From Costus lasius (taxonomy: Eukaryota; Streptophyta; Magnoliopsida; Zingiberales; Costaceae): 64,000 bases of DNA. Both the position numbers and the translations under genes were made by a program. The notes beneath the pieces are model-generated. The model was not told the origin of the DNA. It saw nothing but the letters and a program-made list of their open reading frames with translations, and did not search any database. Positions 19,968-33,153 of this stretch are shown in pieces; the first letter of the stretch is position 1; every line of letters starts with the position of its first letter. The stretch covers positions 31,065,501-31,129,500 of the forward strand of contig CM050446.2 of the NCBI GenBank assembly GCA_027563935.2. Reading direction: 5' to 3'.

Positions 19968-21336
19968 TAAACACGCAATAGACTCTTGACGTTGCTTTAA
20001 TCAGAAGCCTTATGATCAAGTTATTGGATAACTTGGATCAATTTGGAAGATTTCATCAGCGCCAATGGGCCTGATGAGTTGGAAGAAAGTTATTGGAGCC
20101 AAACTTCATTTTTGGCAGGTTGACCCGAAAGTGACCTAGATTGATCACATTTGGATTAGGGTTGCATTGGATTGGATCCAATGGCTTAATCAACCCATGC
20201 CATGAAGTTTGGGCTAACTCATTATTCAATGAGGCCCAATAATTAGTTGTCAAGAAGAGGTATAAGCAAATAAGGATATAATGGGGAAGAATTTCACCCC
20301 ATTGGCTCCAAGGGCATAATGGGGTGAAGTGGGTGCATGTTGCTTCATAAGGAAGCATTAGGCGCCTCCCCCTTTGTTCCTTGGAAGGAAACCTTGCCTC
20401 TATGGTAAGGGTTGGAGCTGATATGGCTTGAAAACTCTTTTGGAAAGAGCTTGGGCGCATATGACAAGTAGGGTGAGATTTATGGTAAAGTCTTGGAGAC
20501 TTTCCTTACCTCATAAACCCTACATGCAGCCAAACCCTTACCCTAGCCGAATACCTCTTGCTTGTTGCGCCTAGCCCTTCCTCCTTGGATGGAATGCATG
20601 CCTCTAAGGCATGTCTTGGGCTGATATGGCCATTAGGCAAATTAGGATAGGTTGAATGAGGTTTATGGTAAAGTCTTGGAGACTTTCCTTACCTCAAGAC
20701 TCCTTTATCCTTGCCACCCACTTGGCATGATCTTGGCCCTCCCTAAACTGCCTCTTGGCTTATAAAAGGGACCCTAGCTGCCCCCTCTCAATGGTTCGAA
20801 TGCTTGGAGACGTGAACACACATAGAGGGGCGAGAGCAAGGGCAAAGGGCAACAATACCAAGGTGGCAGCAAGTCTTCTCTTTCCTCTCCTCTTGGCATG
20901 ACTTGGAGAACGACTTGGTGGCACCACTTCCTCTTACTCTTCCTAAGGGCCAAAACTCTTCTTCTCCCTCTTCTCTTGGAGTGAAGAGGATAAGGAGTTG
21001 GCGGCATCTTCCTTGCACTTGGCGCATGATCCTTGGAGGTGGCGCAAGAAAAGTGAAGGAACTCTAAGGCTTGATTCTCTTCCCAAGGCTAGCACCAAGC
21101 GTGGAAGGGAGCAACGATTAAGGAGTTGACGCGTGGATACTTGTAGAGGGCGAACACTTGGGCGCCTTCAACATGGCTTCAGCAACTAGACAAGCAAAAT
21201 AGGTACATCTCTAACACATCCTTGTGTCTTCTCTCTCGCATGGATCCTTGGGACCGGAATATGTTTCGGTGTAATGATTCTTCCGCTGCGTCCTGGGACT
21301 GCAATAATTTTAAATTACACCCGGTATTCCCTAACA
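19968..21336 (+). repeat. Truncated LTR P at the E/D junction
   Basis: The right-hand 1.37 kb of an LTR ending ..CCCGGTATTCCCTAACA. It matches solo LTRs M and N closely, and D's own 3' LTR only distantly. The expected LTR start is missing: E's RNase H passes at about 19967 straight into mid-LTR sequence. It could be E's 3' LTR, D's 5' LTR, or one LTR shared by both. It contains ATGGCTTCAGCAACTAGA (from about 21174) followed by a GT donor-like site at 21203-21204. Confidence 0.75.
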
Positions 21337-22907
21337 GTAATTTCATGCTTTTCCATGCTCGCATGCCATATCTCAATTTTCGCAAATTGCATGATCACAT
21401 GGCAAACAATTTTTCTAAGTAGGAAAAATTAGGGTTTCTTATTTCTATCATCTTTTCAATCTCTTTTGGATTTTTGGGTTATTTTTCTTGTATGATTTAA
21501 GGATCAAAGGCGCACGTGGTTTTGTCAAGTAGGATGAGCATTGTGTCTTCGGACTGGCTAGGTCTCTTGATCTGACAAAATTACCATCCGAGAGGATCTT
21601 TGAAATCATCATGAAAAATAGATCGCAAATAACTAAAAGATTTGTGAGAAGAAGATGAGAAAAAGAGACTAGTTTTATGAAAAAGTAAAATTTCAAATTT
21701 TATGTTTTTCATGAGTATGTAGAACTGCATGTGTAGATACCTTGCTTGTGCATAATGTTGTGATCATGAGTCAAGCCCCTTTGCATGCCTGTGATGTATC
21801 TTTGTGAGGCGTGCGTGCCGCTTTTCTTTTCTTTTATTTTGTAACAAGAAGAAGAAGATTAGGGCGCAACCACATGGAACCCTGGCGCATGCATGCTTGA
21901 TGGTGCAAGATGGCATGGCCGAACCCTAGGGTTTGAGAGCTAGCTATCTTGGCTCCTTGAATGGTGGCGCATCATCTATGGAGAAAGACCCATGGCATTG
22001 GCCGAACCCATGAGGGACACCTCTAGGGTTTGGGAGCTAAACCGTGGTGAGAAGGACCTTGAAGCCAACCTTGAAGTTCAAGTTAGAGGTCGGCTAGGTT
22101 AGGTCTTGTCTTTGGGGCTTGAATCCTAGGTCAAGAGTTGAACCTCCTTTTGGCATGGGTTGGTTTAATGTCTTGAATAGGCTATGATCACATCATTCAT
22201 TTATTGTTTTCGATATCTGCTAAAGCATGCCTGTTTTATCGTTATGTTATCACTATAGGATTGCATGCCTATAATGTTAGACATAAGATAAAACTGATGA
22301 GACCTCAAAAACCCTCATAAATAAATATCAAGTCTAGTAGCCTTCTAACGCGTAGCCCTCACTATGCTATCGATCAGTGGTGTTGTGAACTATTTCCCAC
22401 CCTCGTGGGACACACCCACTTATCTTTAGAAAGTGCGTGGTGGCAATGGTTTCCCCAGTCCGTTTTAATCGGGCGTGCCTTCGCAAGGAAACTCGTTGGC
22501 CCTAGGCATAACGGTTAGGAATGGACTTGACTAGAGTTCCATATGTGCTGGGCACATGATGAAACTCTAGAGGCATCATTGAGAGGTTAGGGTTTCATGT
22601 TGTATCCAGCCCTCGCTGGACATGAAATGCCAAGACTGTCTCAATAAGGGGAATTGCTTGGAGCAATCGGCCGGCGAGCCCACCTTAGGAAGCATGGGTT
22701 ACTTTGTGCATCTCATCCCACCCTCGTGGGACGCGAAGCCTCATGTGGAATAAGGATCCCATCTCACTAGGAAGTCTTAAACTTCCCGATTTACTTTGTG
22801 GGTTGTCAATTCGATTAAAATAGTGAGAGCCATAATCATTTAAAACAAGTCCAGTTTAAATGATTTGAAGTAGTACTAATCTGCTGTTTCTTGACTGTTG
22901 TAGAACA
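21337..22907 (+). other. Element D leader
   Basis: A 1.57 kb non-coding stretch aligned with the B leader over its 3' half. Hairpin 1 lies at about 22379-22416, hairpin 2 at 22593-22627, hairpin 4 at 22653-22667 and hairpin 3 at 22702-22738. No TGGTATCAGAGC follows the LTR end at 21336, so the primer site is deleted or decayed. It ends with TACTAAT..GACTGTTGTAG^AACAATG, a branch-point and acceptor-like arrangement. Confidence 0.75.
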
Positions 22908-25544
22908 ATGGCAACGAACAATAGCGGTTGGTCACTGCGATCTATCCTTGAGAAGGACAAGTTGGTTGGATCCAACTTGATGGATTGGTATATGAACTTG
23001 AGAATTATGCTCAAGCTCAAGGGAAAGCTCTATGTCCTTGAGCAGCCCATTCCTGAGCCACTTCCATGCTCGGCCTCAGTGGCTGAGAGGGATGCTTATG
23101 ATAAGCATCAGGCTGATACTTTGGAGGTTGCACAATTGATGCTAACCAACATGTCGCCCGAGCTTCAAGGGCAATATGAATTGAAGAGTGCCTCTAAGAT
23201 TATTACTAATCTAAGACAGCTCTTTAATGAATTGGTTATGCTCAATCCTCCTAAAGTTAATATTCAGTGTGTTGAGCCAAAAGGTTTGACCAAGGAACTG
23301 AAAATAAAGATGGAATGGATTAGGAACATTAAGTGCTATTCATGTGGAGGGCCACCTCACATGTTGAAGGACATGGTGCGACTTCAGAATGAGAAGAAGA
23401 GAGGCAAGACTTCATCTTCATACTCAGATATTTATGTTAAAGAAGTCAACCTTTCTACTTCTATGACATGGGTATTGGATACCGCATGTGGAGCTCATAT
23501 TTGTACAAATATGCAGGGGCTCAAGAAAAGTAGATCGGTGCGGCCTGGAGAGATTGACCTACGAGTTGGAAACGGGGCACAGGTTGCTGCTCTTGTTGTA
23601 GGAGTTCTAACTCTTTCCCTGCCATCTGGACTTTAGTTAGAGTTAGAAAATTGCTATTATGTACCTTCACTTACTAAGAACATTGTATCTATTCCTTACT
23701 TGGTAAAGAAAGGATTTAAGTTTGAAATAAATAAGAACTCTTATTCTTTTTCATTTTCAAGTATGTTCTATGGGAAGGTACTTTGTGCAATGGTCTATAT
23801 GTGTTAGACATGGATAACTCTATTTGCAACATAAATAATAAAAGGACCAAATTGAGTGGTTCAGTTGGTGCTTTCCTATGGCATTGTCGATTAGCCCATA
23901 TAAACAAGAATCGCATTCAACAACTCCATGCAAATGGGTTGTTAGATTCAAGTTCCTTGGAGGAATTTGATACATGTGAGCCTTGTTTGTTAGGGAAGAT
24001 GACAAAGACGCCTTTCACCAAGACTACTGAAAGGGCAGGAGGTTTGTTGGATCTCATACATAGCGATGTGTGTGGGCCATTCAATAAGCAAGCCAGAGGA
24101 GGCCACAACTACTTCATCACATTTACTGATGATTTCAGTAGATATGGTTATGTCTACCTAATGAGACATAAGTCTTAATCGTTTGAGAAATTCAAAGAAT
24201 ACAGATATAAAGTAGAGAACCAGCTTGGTAGATCCATTAAGGCTCTTCGATCAGATCGTGGTGGAGAGTACCTGAGTGGTGAGTTTCTTGACTATCTGAG
24301 AGAGTGTGGGATTCTATCCCAACTCACTCCTCCTGGAACACCTCAATGGAATGGTGTGTCTGAAAGGAGAAATCGAACTTTGTTGGATATGGTTCGATGT
24401 ATGATGAGTCATGCAACTCTACCTCCCTCATTCTGGGGACATGCACTAGAGACAGCTTCTCTAATACTGAATAACGTTCCAGCTAAGAGTGTCTCAAAGA
24501 TTCCATATGAGGTATGGAGTGGGAGACGCCCTAACCTATCTTTTATCGAGATCTGGGGATGTGAGGCTTTTGTCAAGCGTCAGGATTCTAGCAAGCTAGA
24601 ACCTAGATCTGATAAATGTGTGTTTGTGGGGTACCCTAAGGAAACTAAGGGTTACTACTTCTATGTTCCCACCGAGAACAAAATTTTTGTTGCTCGGGGT
24701 GCTGTCTTTCTAGAGAAAGAATTTATCATGAAAGAAGTTAGTGGGAGGAAGTTTGACTTGGATGAGGTCCAAGTGCAACCACAAGACACAGAGATGGAAC
24801 CTGAGCCACCTGAATCGGTTGCTGGGCAACCTGAGGCTCAGACACAGGCCCCACGTAGGTCTGGGAGGATTCATCATGCACCTGAGAGGTATGGGTCGCT
24901 GCCGACCCAACACGACGGGATCTTCATCATTGAGGATGAACCCAGGACTTATGATGAGGCGGTCAGTGGACCGGACTCTGAGAGATGGATGGAGGCCATG
25001 AGATCCAAGATGGATTCCATGTCAACTAACCAAGTCTGGGATTTGGTTGAGCTACCTGATGGGATAAAGCCCATAGGGTGTAAATGGGTCTTCAAGAGGA
25101 AGACAGACATGGATGACAACATAGTTACCTATAAAGGTAGACTAGTGGCTAAGGGATTCTAGCAAATCCACGGGGTGGATTATGATGAAACCTTCTCGCT
25201 AGTTGCCATGTTCAAATCCATTCGGATTCTGCTTGCTATAGCTGCGTATCATGATTATGAGATATGGCAGATGGATGTAAAAATAACTTTCCTTAATGGG
25301 ATGCTGACTGAAGATGTGTATATGACACAACCTGAAGGCTTCATCCATCCTGCAGAGGCCAATAAAGTCTGCAGGCTAAAGAGATCCATCTATGGATTAA
25401 AGCAAGCATCTCGAAGTTGGAATCTTCGATTTGATGAAGCTGTGAGAGATTATGGCTTTACCAAAAGCGAAGATGACACCTGTGTATACAGAAAATTCAG
25501 TGGGAGCTTGGTGACTTTTCTGGTCTTGTATGTCGATAACATAC
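22908..25544 (+). pseudogene. Element D gag-pol, part 1 (Gag to RT)
   Basis: Gag begins MATNNSGWSLRSILEKDKLV. An in-frame deletion removes most of the Gag core, and the zinc knuckle is damaged (CYSCGGPPHMLKDM, last Cys lost). Protease keeps WVLDTACGAH near 23470. Stops occur at 23634-23636, 24176-24178 (GAA to TAA by comparison) and 25160-25162. Integrase keeps LIHSDVCGPF, SDRGGEY and SERRNRT. RT keeps QMDVK and YGLKQASRSW, but its catalytic box reads YVDN (GAT-AAC) instead of YVDD. The frame is cut by the insertion of C directly after this box. Confidence 0.92.
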
Positions 25545-27241
25545 TGAAAGTACCCCATTTAATGAGGGGGGGGGGGGCGAAACCCTAATAGGAGGTGCAT
25601 GTAAAACTTTGATAGCGGAAGCAATGATTTTAGGGTTTCATAAGATCGGATATAGTTCATATGATCAACTTGTATAAAAACTTGCAAAGATCGACAAGTG
25701 ATCTTACCAACGCCATTAGATTGGGTGGCGGCTTGGAAATGAGAGAACGAAATGGTTCTCCTCCAAAGATGACGCACACAAGACGATGGATCGGCTACTT
25801 CTTGTTACTCCTTGTGCTAGCAAGGATCTCCAAGTGTCCTTATCGAATGGAAGGGGAGTTGAGATGATCTCTCGCTTGAGCAAAAACTCTCCAAGGCGTG
25901 AACAACCACTTCCACACGAGAGCAAGCGACGAGAATAGGAGAGGGGCGACAAGAGATGAGTTCCACTCAAAACGTGGAGGCGTGGCTACTAAAAATAGCT
26001 AGCCTTATTCTCTTATGCGATCATGCGTTCATGTACCCACGAACCAATCACATTTTTCTCTCCTCAATGAACCATGCGCTCACATAATAAGTTGGTTCAT
26101 TTTTGGGTTGGTTCAAAGACCAATTAACCCAAGCCATATGGTCTAGATCACAATAAACCCTAAGGTTCAAGATCTAACCGTTCATCTCTTGATGCTCCTG
26201 ATCTCACCGATCTAGCATCGAATCTCTCAATCGAAGCTTACCGATCTCAAGCCCTAATCAATCAAACATGATCAGACCAGATCTCACTTACAATCAGAGT
26301 TTAAATCCCTTTAAACTGAACCCAAACAATTCAGTCCACACGATCTGACTTAAGTAAGCCATATCATCAAATTGTGCGACCCTAAGGGTTTCCTTTAAAT
26401 GTCGGTAACGATAACTTACGTTATCACGATCAGTGAGGGGTATCTAGCAACACATCACTGTCTCCCGATATAAAGGAAAGAGTCTTCCAAGACTACACCC
26501 AAACCACAGCACAAGTGTGAATCCACTTCACGAGGCATACATGATTCCTTTGCCACTGGATGTTCTTATTAGACAAGCGTGTCAAGCCTGTAGCTCCAAT
26601 ATGATGAGCATGATTAGATCAGATGAACATAGTCACCCGGGTATGGCCATACACTTTCTCAATCATCTCATCCAGGGGGGCCCTTTAGAACATCACACTC
26701 CAATCAAGGAGACGGCAATCCTATATCTATCACTAGTGCCCTAACCTGACTCATGATCATTATCCAAGATAGTCTATAACCATTATGTTTCAAATGATAT
26801 TGAACTACCTCAAAACAATGACAATCATCATTTAGAAACACAAGTGATCTCAAGTCAGAGGACATGTGCCACTTGTCGCAAACAAGGATTATTCACATTG
26901 TGACAATCAATGGAATATCCTAGTAGGGTCTGTCCAGTACATCCAATGTACCCATGAGTCTACATCTTATTCCATGCTCGAAGCATCCTATAAGATTAGA
27001 ACACATATTAGTCTCAATCATATCAAGGCTGTCTCATGTTCACCAAGATATCTCGACTAAGGACATATAGCATGTCAGCCTAGCTGAACAGCTTTGAGAC
27101 ATTATTCAGAAGCACACTAATTGCAGCAGACAATGTAACAAACTGAATAACAACCATTGCCTTTATAAACATAAGAGTTTATACATGATACTGAAAGAAT
27201 CCCAAGGCCTCAAACATTAGCCTTAAGGGCATACCCTAACA
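25545..27241 (-). repeat. Element C 3' LTR
   Basis: Runs from TGAAAGTACCCC to ..CATACCCTAACA, next to the polypurine tract at 27242. Carries a run of 12 G at about 25566-25577. Confidence 0.95.
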
Positions 27242-27254
27242 ATCTCCCACTTGC
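27242..27254 (-). promoter_or_regulatory. Element C polypurine tract
   Basis: ATCTCCCACTTGC is the complement of GCAAGTGGGAGAT, directly inside the 3' LTR. Confidence 0.85.
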
Positions 27255-27261
27255 ACTTAAT

Positions 27262-30200
27262 CTAATGGTTGAGAAATCTCAAACCCATGTTATTACAGTG
27301 CTTCTCATGCTTCTGCTGCGCCAGAGGCTTGGTAAGCGGGTCTGCCAGATTGTCATCTGTATGAACCTTGCAGATTTTAATCTCACCACGATCAATGATC
27401 TCCTGGATCAAGTGAAACCATCTCTGTATGTGCTTGGACTTCTGGTGCGACCGTGGTTCCTTTGCTTGTGCGATTGCTCCAGTGTTATCACAGAAGATAA
27501 CCAAAGGATCTGCACTCGAAGGAACAACACCAAGTTCCTGAATGAACTTACGAATCCACACTGCCTCCTTAGATGCTTCTGAGGCTGCAACATACTCGGC
27601 TTCTGTTGTGGAATCAGCAACGATAGACTGTTTGAAACTCTTCCACACCACTGCTCCTCCATTCAAGCTAAAAACATAGCCTGATTGCGATCGGAAATCA
27701 TCCTGGTCCGATTGGAACGAAGCGTCAGTATATCCTTCTATACTGAGTTCTTCCTGACCACCATATATCAAGAACATATCTTTGGTCCTCCGCAGATATT
27801 TTAAAATGTTCTTGACCGCAATCCAGTGCGCCTGACCTGGATTACTTTGGAATCGACTGGTCACGCTTAACCCGTAAGCGACGTCTGGGCGAGTACACAA
27901 CATCGCATACATAATGGACCCAATAGCCGAAGCATAAGGCGTATTGTCCATTTCATCTTTCTCAGTCTGTGTTTGTGGACACTGACTCTTTGAAAGATTC
28001 AGACCATGTCTGACTGGAAGATATCCTCTTTTAGAATTCTCTAAATGAAATCTCTCCAGTACCATATCGATGTAAGTACTCTGGCACAGCCCGAGAAGCC
28101 TCTTAGATCTATCTCTGTAGATCTTCACACCTAACACATAGGCTGCTTCTCCTAGATCTTTCATCTGGAAACATTTTCTTAACCATGCTTTAACAGCATG
28201 CAGTTCAGGAATATCGTTTCCAATGATTAAGATATCATCGACGTAGAGGACTAGGAAAGTAATCACGCTCCCACTAAACCTCTTATATACACACGGGTCA
28301 TCTTCATTCTTGATGAAACCAAATTCACATATTGATTCATCAAAACGAATATTCCAGCTTCTTGATGCTTGTTTAAGTCCATAAATGGACTTCTTTAACT
28401 TGCATATTTTATGACGATATGATGGATTACTGAAACCTTCAGGTTGTGTCATATACACATCCTCATCCAGTTTTCCATTAAGGAAAGCGGTCTTCACATC
28501 CATCTGCCAGATCTCATAATCGTAATATGCTGCTATCGCGAGAATAATCCGAATAGACTTGAACATAGCTACAGGAGAGAAAGTTTCATCATAATCTATC
28601 CCGTAGATTTGTTTGAAACCTTTCGCAACTAGCCTGCCCTTATAGGTAACCACGTTACCATCCATGTCAATCTTCTTCTTGAAGATCCATTTACAGCCTA
28701 TAGGGATTACTCCCGGAGGCGGATCAACCAAATCCCAGACTTGGTTATCTGACATGGAGTCCATCTCGGCTCGCATAGCTTCAAGCCATCTAGCTGATTC
28801 CAGTCCACTGACCGCATCCGCATAAGTAAGGGGTTCATCATTATCAATGATGTAGACTCCGTCATAGCGCTCAGGCTGTCGACGGATCCTTCCCGATCTT
28901 CGCGGTTCCCGTGATATCTAAGCCTCAGGTTGTTCACTAACCTGTTCTACCGGCTCAGGCTCATCCAACTGTGCTTGACTACTTTGTCCTTCCTCTGGAT
29001 TCTCATCCAGCTTTATTTCTCTCCCACTGGCCTCTTGCAGAAGAAACTCCTTCTCAAGAAAAATGGCCGTCCGAGCAACAAATACCTTGTTCTCCTTGGG
29101 ATCGTAGAAATAATAACCCTTAGTTTCCTTAGGGTAACCGACAAAGATACATTTCTCATATCTGCTCTCTAGTTTCCCAGAGGCGAGCTTTTTGACATAA
29201 GCCTCGCAACCCCAGATCTTAATAAATGTCAAGCTCGGCTGTTTCCCATACCATAATTCATATGGAGTCTTTGAAACTGCCTTGGATGGCACTCGGTTTA
29301 GTACCTTTGCAGCTGTTTCCAGTGCAAATCCCCAAAAGGAGTAAGGTAGAGTAGCCTGACTCATCATAGAACGAACCATATCCAGTAAGGTTCTGTTCCT
29401 CCTCTCGGACACACCATTCCACTGCGGTGTTCCTGGTGGAGTGAGCTGTGAGATAATCCCACACTCCTTCATATAGTCAGTAAATTCTCGACTTAGGTAT
29501 TCTCCACCTCGATCTGAGCGAAGTGCCTTGATATTTCGGCCTAGCTGATTCTGTACTTCATTTTGAACTCTTTGAACTTGTCAAAAGATTCACTCTTATG
29601 TCTCGTTAGATAGACATACCCATATCTACTGAAATCATCAGTAAAGGTAATGAAGTATGAATAGCCACCTCTGGCATGTTTACTAAATGGCCCACACACA
29701 TCACTGTGTGTAAGGTCAAGTAAACCTGAAGCCCTTTGACCTTTGTTAGGAAAAGGAGACTTCGTCATTTTACCCAGTAAACAAGCTTTGCATGTATCAA
29801 TCTCCTCATAGGAGAATGATCCCAGCAGTCCATGATCATGCAACCGCTTAATGCGCTTCTTGTTAATATGGCCTAAACGACTATGCCATAACAAGGTGCT
29901 GTCATCAGCATACTTGGCTTTCTTATTATCAATATTTTGTATAGAACATTCCATGTCCAAGATGAATAATCCATTGTTAATTGATCCAGTAGCATAAACA
30001 ATATTATCATTAGAAAGAACACACTTTGAAATATTGCATTCAAAGGAAAATCCTTTCCTGGCAAGAGCAGGAATAGAGATAATATTTTTCGTAATACTCG
30101 GAACAAAATAACAATTGTCCAGTTCTAATACAAGTCCAGATGGTAATGAGATGTAATAAATCCCTACAGCAACAGCAGCAACCCGTGCCCCGTTTCCAAC

Positions 30201-31142
30201 TCGTAGGTCCACCTCATGCTGTCCCACCTGTCTTCTTCTCTTGAGTTCCTATACATTTGAACAAATGTGAACTCCACATGCAGTGTCCAACACCCATGAA
30301 ATAGAAGAAGAAAACATGACCTCAGTCACAAAAATACCTGAGCCAGAAGCGAAACTTCCCTTCTTGTCTCCTTGGAGCGCCTTACAGTCCTTTTTCCAGT
30401 GACCCAACTGGCCACAATGGAAACATCTGTATTCCTTTGACCGCTTGACCTTTTGTTTCAGAGCCTTGTTGTAATTCTTGACAGGGGCTTTGCCCTTCTT
30501 CCCCTTCTTCTTGTTCCTTGAAGGAAACATCAAGACAGAGGTTGAAGGCTTTCCCTTTAGAGTTTCCTCTGTAGTCAAGAGCATATTCAGCAACTCTGCC
30601 GGTGTACAGTCGATCTTGTTCATATTAAAATTAATAATGAACGGATCGAAAGAGGCCGGGAGGGACTGCAGAATAATGTCTACAGCAAGCTCCTGATTGA
30701 TGGTATGCCCCAGTTTCTCTAGAGCCTCTTTGTGCCCAATCATCTTGAGCACATGAGCTCCCACTGGACTCCCTTCAGCCAGTTTGCTCTGAAAGAAAAG
30801 CTTGGTCAAATTATAGCGTTCAGTCCTCGCCTGTGCAGCATACAGCATCTTGAGGTTTGCTATCATTTCTATAGCAGACATATCCTCATGCTGACGCTGC
30901 AGCTGTGGCGTCATAGACGCTAGCATCAGGCAAGCGACATCAATGCTATCATTGACATGCTTTTCATAGGCATCCCAAACCGCCCTTGCGGCGTTCGGAC
31001 CGGGTTGAGGCGGTATAGCCATCTCGAGGACATACAGTTTCCTCTCAGCCTTAAGAACAATCTTAAGGTGTCCGTACCAGTCTGAGAAGTTTGGCCCAGC
31101 AAACTTCTCCCTTTCCAGTAGGGATCGCACATTGAAGCTCAT
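27262..31142 (-). pseudogene. Element C gag-pol polyprotein, three lesions
   Basis: Starts at ATG 31142-31140 (MSFNVRSLLEREKFAG) and ends at TAG 27264-27262. All domains are present: Gag, CCHC knuckle (CFHCGQLGHWKKDC near 30420), protease WVLDTACG, integrase, RT with YVDD near 28240, and RNase H. Lesions: CAG to TAG at 30251-30249 just after protease; loss of one A in a short run at about 29561-29564, shifting the frame inside integrase; and CAG to TAG at 28920-28918 at the integrase C-terminus. The 504-codon RT/RNase H block (28776-27262) remains open. Confidence 0.95.
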
Positions 31143-32994
31143 GGTGTTCGTTGCTGCAGGAATCTACAACAATGCAAGAACAGCAAGGTCAGTATCAATG
31201 TTTAGAATCAATCCAGGACTTAAGAAAGATTCTTTTCTCACTATTTTATCTGACTGAAAAATCCATTAAAACAGTCCGAAAGAGTAAGACTCTTTTAGTG
31301 AGATGGGATCCAGATTTCATACTTGGTCTCCGCGTCCCGCTCAGGCGAGATAAGATGCACAGAGAGTACAAGCACTAATTTCTGGTAGGCAGTCCCTGCC
31401 AATCGCCAACCCGTGCGATTCCCCTTCATCTGTGCAATCCAGCAGACTGTGCCAACTGAGTTGGTACAACACAGTCTCTGATCCCACAGATGGCTGCCTC
31501 CATATAGTTAACATATGCCCCATATGTAGCCTACATGGTCAAGCTGACCTGACCTACTCCCTGGACCACCACGTGCTATGCTGAGCAATGAGAAGCGATA
31601 AATCCCTTCCCTGTAACACGCAGGTGTAATCGCGCACCGTCTGAAGATAGATGGGCGTGCCCACTGAGTGGGTACAACACGGCCCCAACGATAGTCAGAA
31701 CAGTGAGGTTTCGCGTCAGAAGGCTTACGTGCTTGATATTTTAGCGTTGGATTTTAACGGTCTTTTTATCTTCTTAACTATCATGCAAACCCTATGGTGA
31801 TAGCAGAAGATAAATCATGCAATTCTAATTATAAAAATGATAAGTAGAAAGCATGCTGATCTTATGTGGTAAAAGCCCATTAACCCTAAGTAAGACCTTA
31901 ATTTTAACTTAAGTCTTCACTTGAGCTCTTCATGGGTCTTTTGCATCTCATCTGGCCCAACCCAGGGCCCAAGCGCCCACTGCAGCTCAGGTGCGCTCAC
32001 TAGGTAAATGCGCCTGTCCCAGAGTCAAACCCTGGACCTCCCACCTGGTCAAGCTACTGCTGCATGCGCCTCTGCCAAGTGTGCTCTGTGCTCTTGTTTG
32101 ATTAAAATACAATTTAATCTATCTAGACAAGATTGACTCGCAGGTCAATTACACTTTATAAATTAAATGACATGTGATGCGCAGATCACAAAAATAATAA
32201 TTTATAATTAATCCAGGCTCGCAGGCCCCAGCACAGCACACATTAAAAAGGGCAACCCACATAAGATTAAATAAACAAGCAAATGGCATCCAATCAACAT
32301 GTGATCCAAACCAGAAAATAAAATTGGTTTTGAAAGCCTATTGGCATCAATTTTTTTTTTATTTTCCTTATGTGCCCTACTACCTTACAACGGTCCATTA
32401 ATAGGGATCCACTCATCCGACCTAGTCAGATCCACTGCCCTTGCATGCACCAAGTCCTAATTGACTTGAGTCGACCTAATGGTCAACCATGCATGCGCAA
32501 AGGGCTGAACAACCTTCATGAGTTCTGGCAAGCGGGTGTGACCCCGGGCCTAACTCAAGAGTGTTCATTGGTTGTCTCAACCAGACCTCGCTACACGCCT
32601 GTCTGCAGTCGACCTATAGCCACCTCGTGCTTGCGCACAAGTGCCATCTGGTCGACCCATCTAGGCTGTCAGATGGTCTGATCAGACTGGTTGGATCTTA
32701 CCTAGAGGATGACTTAAACCCTACTAACCCGTCTAAGGGTTTATAGCAGGCGTCACTTAGATCTAGTGAGGCGCGCAAGTGATTAAGTATTTTAAGAAAA
32801 ACTACAACTATCAGCATGCGCAATCATACATCATACATGCGCAAAGGAGTAAAAACATACATCATGTATTTTCACTACTTAACATGTAGATGCGCAAGAT
32901 GCTTCCTACTAGATCTACTTATCAAACACAAACAAGGATCACAAATCATCAAGCAATCATATGATTCTACAAGAACCAATGCTCTGATACCAAT
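31143..32994 (-). other. Element C leader
   Basis: Aligns with B's leader along its length. Contains the B-type hairpins 1-3 (about 31325-31685, reversed). No coding potential recognised. Confidence 0.85.
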
Positions 32995-33153
32995 TGAAAG
33001 TACCCCTTTCAATGAGGGGGGGGCGAAACCCTAATAGGAGGCGCATGTAAAACTTTGATAGCGGAAGCAATGATTTTAGGGTTTCATAAGATCGCATATA
33101 GTTCATATGATCAACTTGTATAAAAACTTGCAAAGATCGACAAGTGATCTTAC
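31164..33153 (-). other. Predicted leader intron of element C
   Basis: Donor ATGGCGTTG^GTAAGATC (ATG 33162-33160) is the strongest donor of the set. Acceptor GTTGTAG^ATTCC has its AG at 31165-31164. The joined exon is in frame with gag. Confidence 0.5.
32981..32992 (-). promoter_or_regulatory. Element C primer binding site (tRNA-iMet)
   Basis: GCTCTGATACCA, the complement of TGGTATCAGAGC, two bases from the 5' LTR edge. Confidence 0.96.

Noticed and set aside
20774..21027. Two overlapping minus-strand ORFs near the end of LTR P
   Set aside because: LTR sequence similar to M and N, where the frames are not kept.
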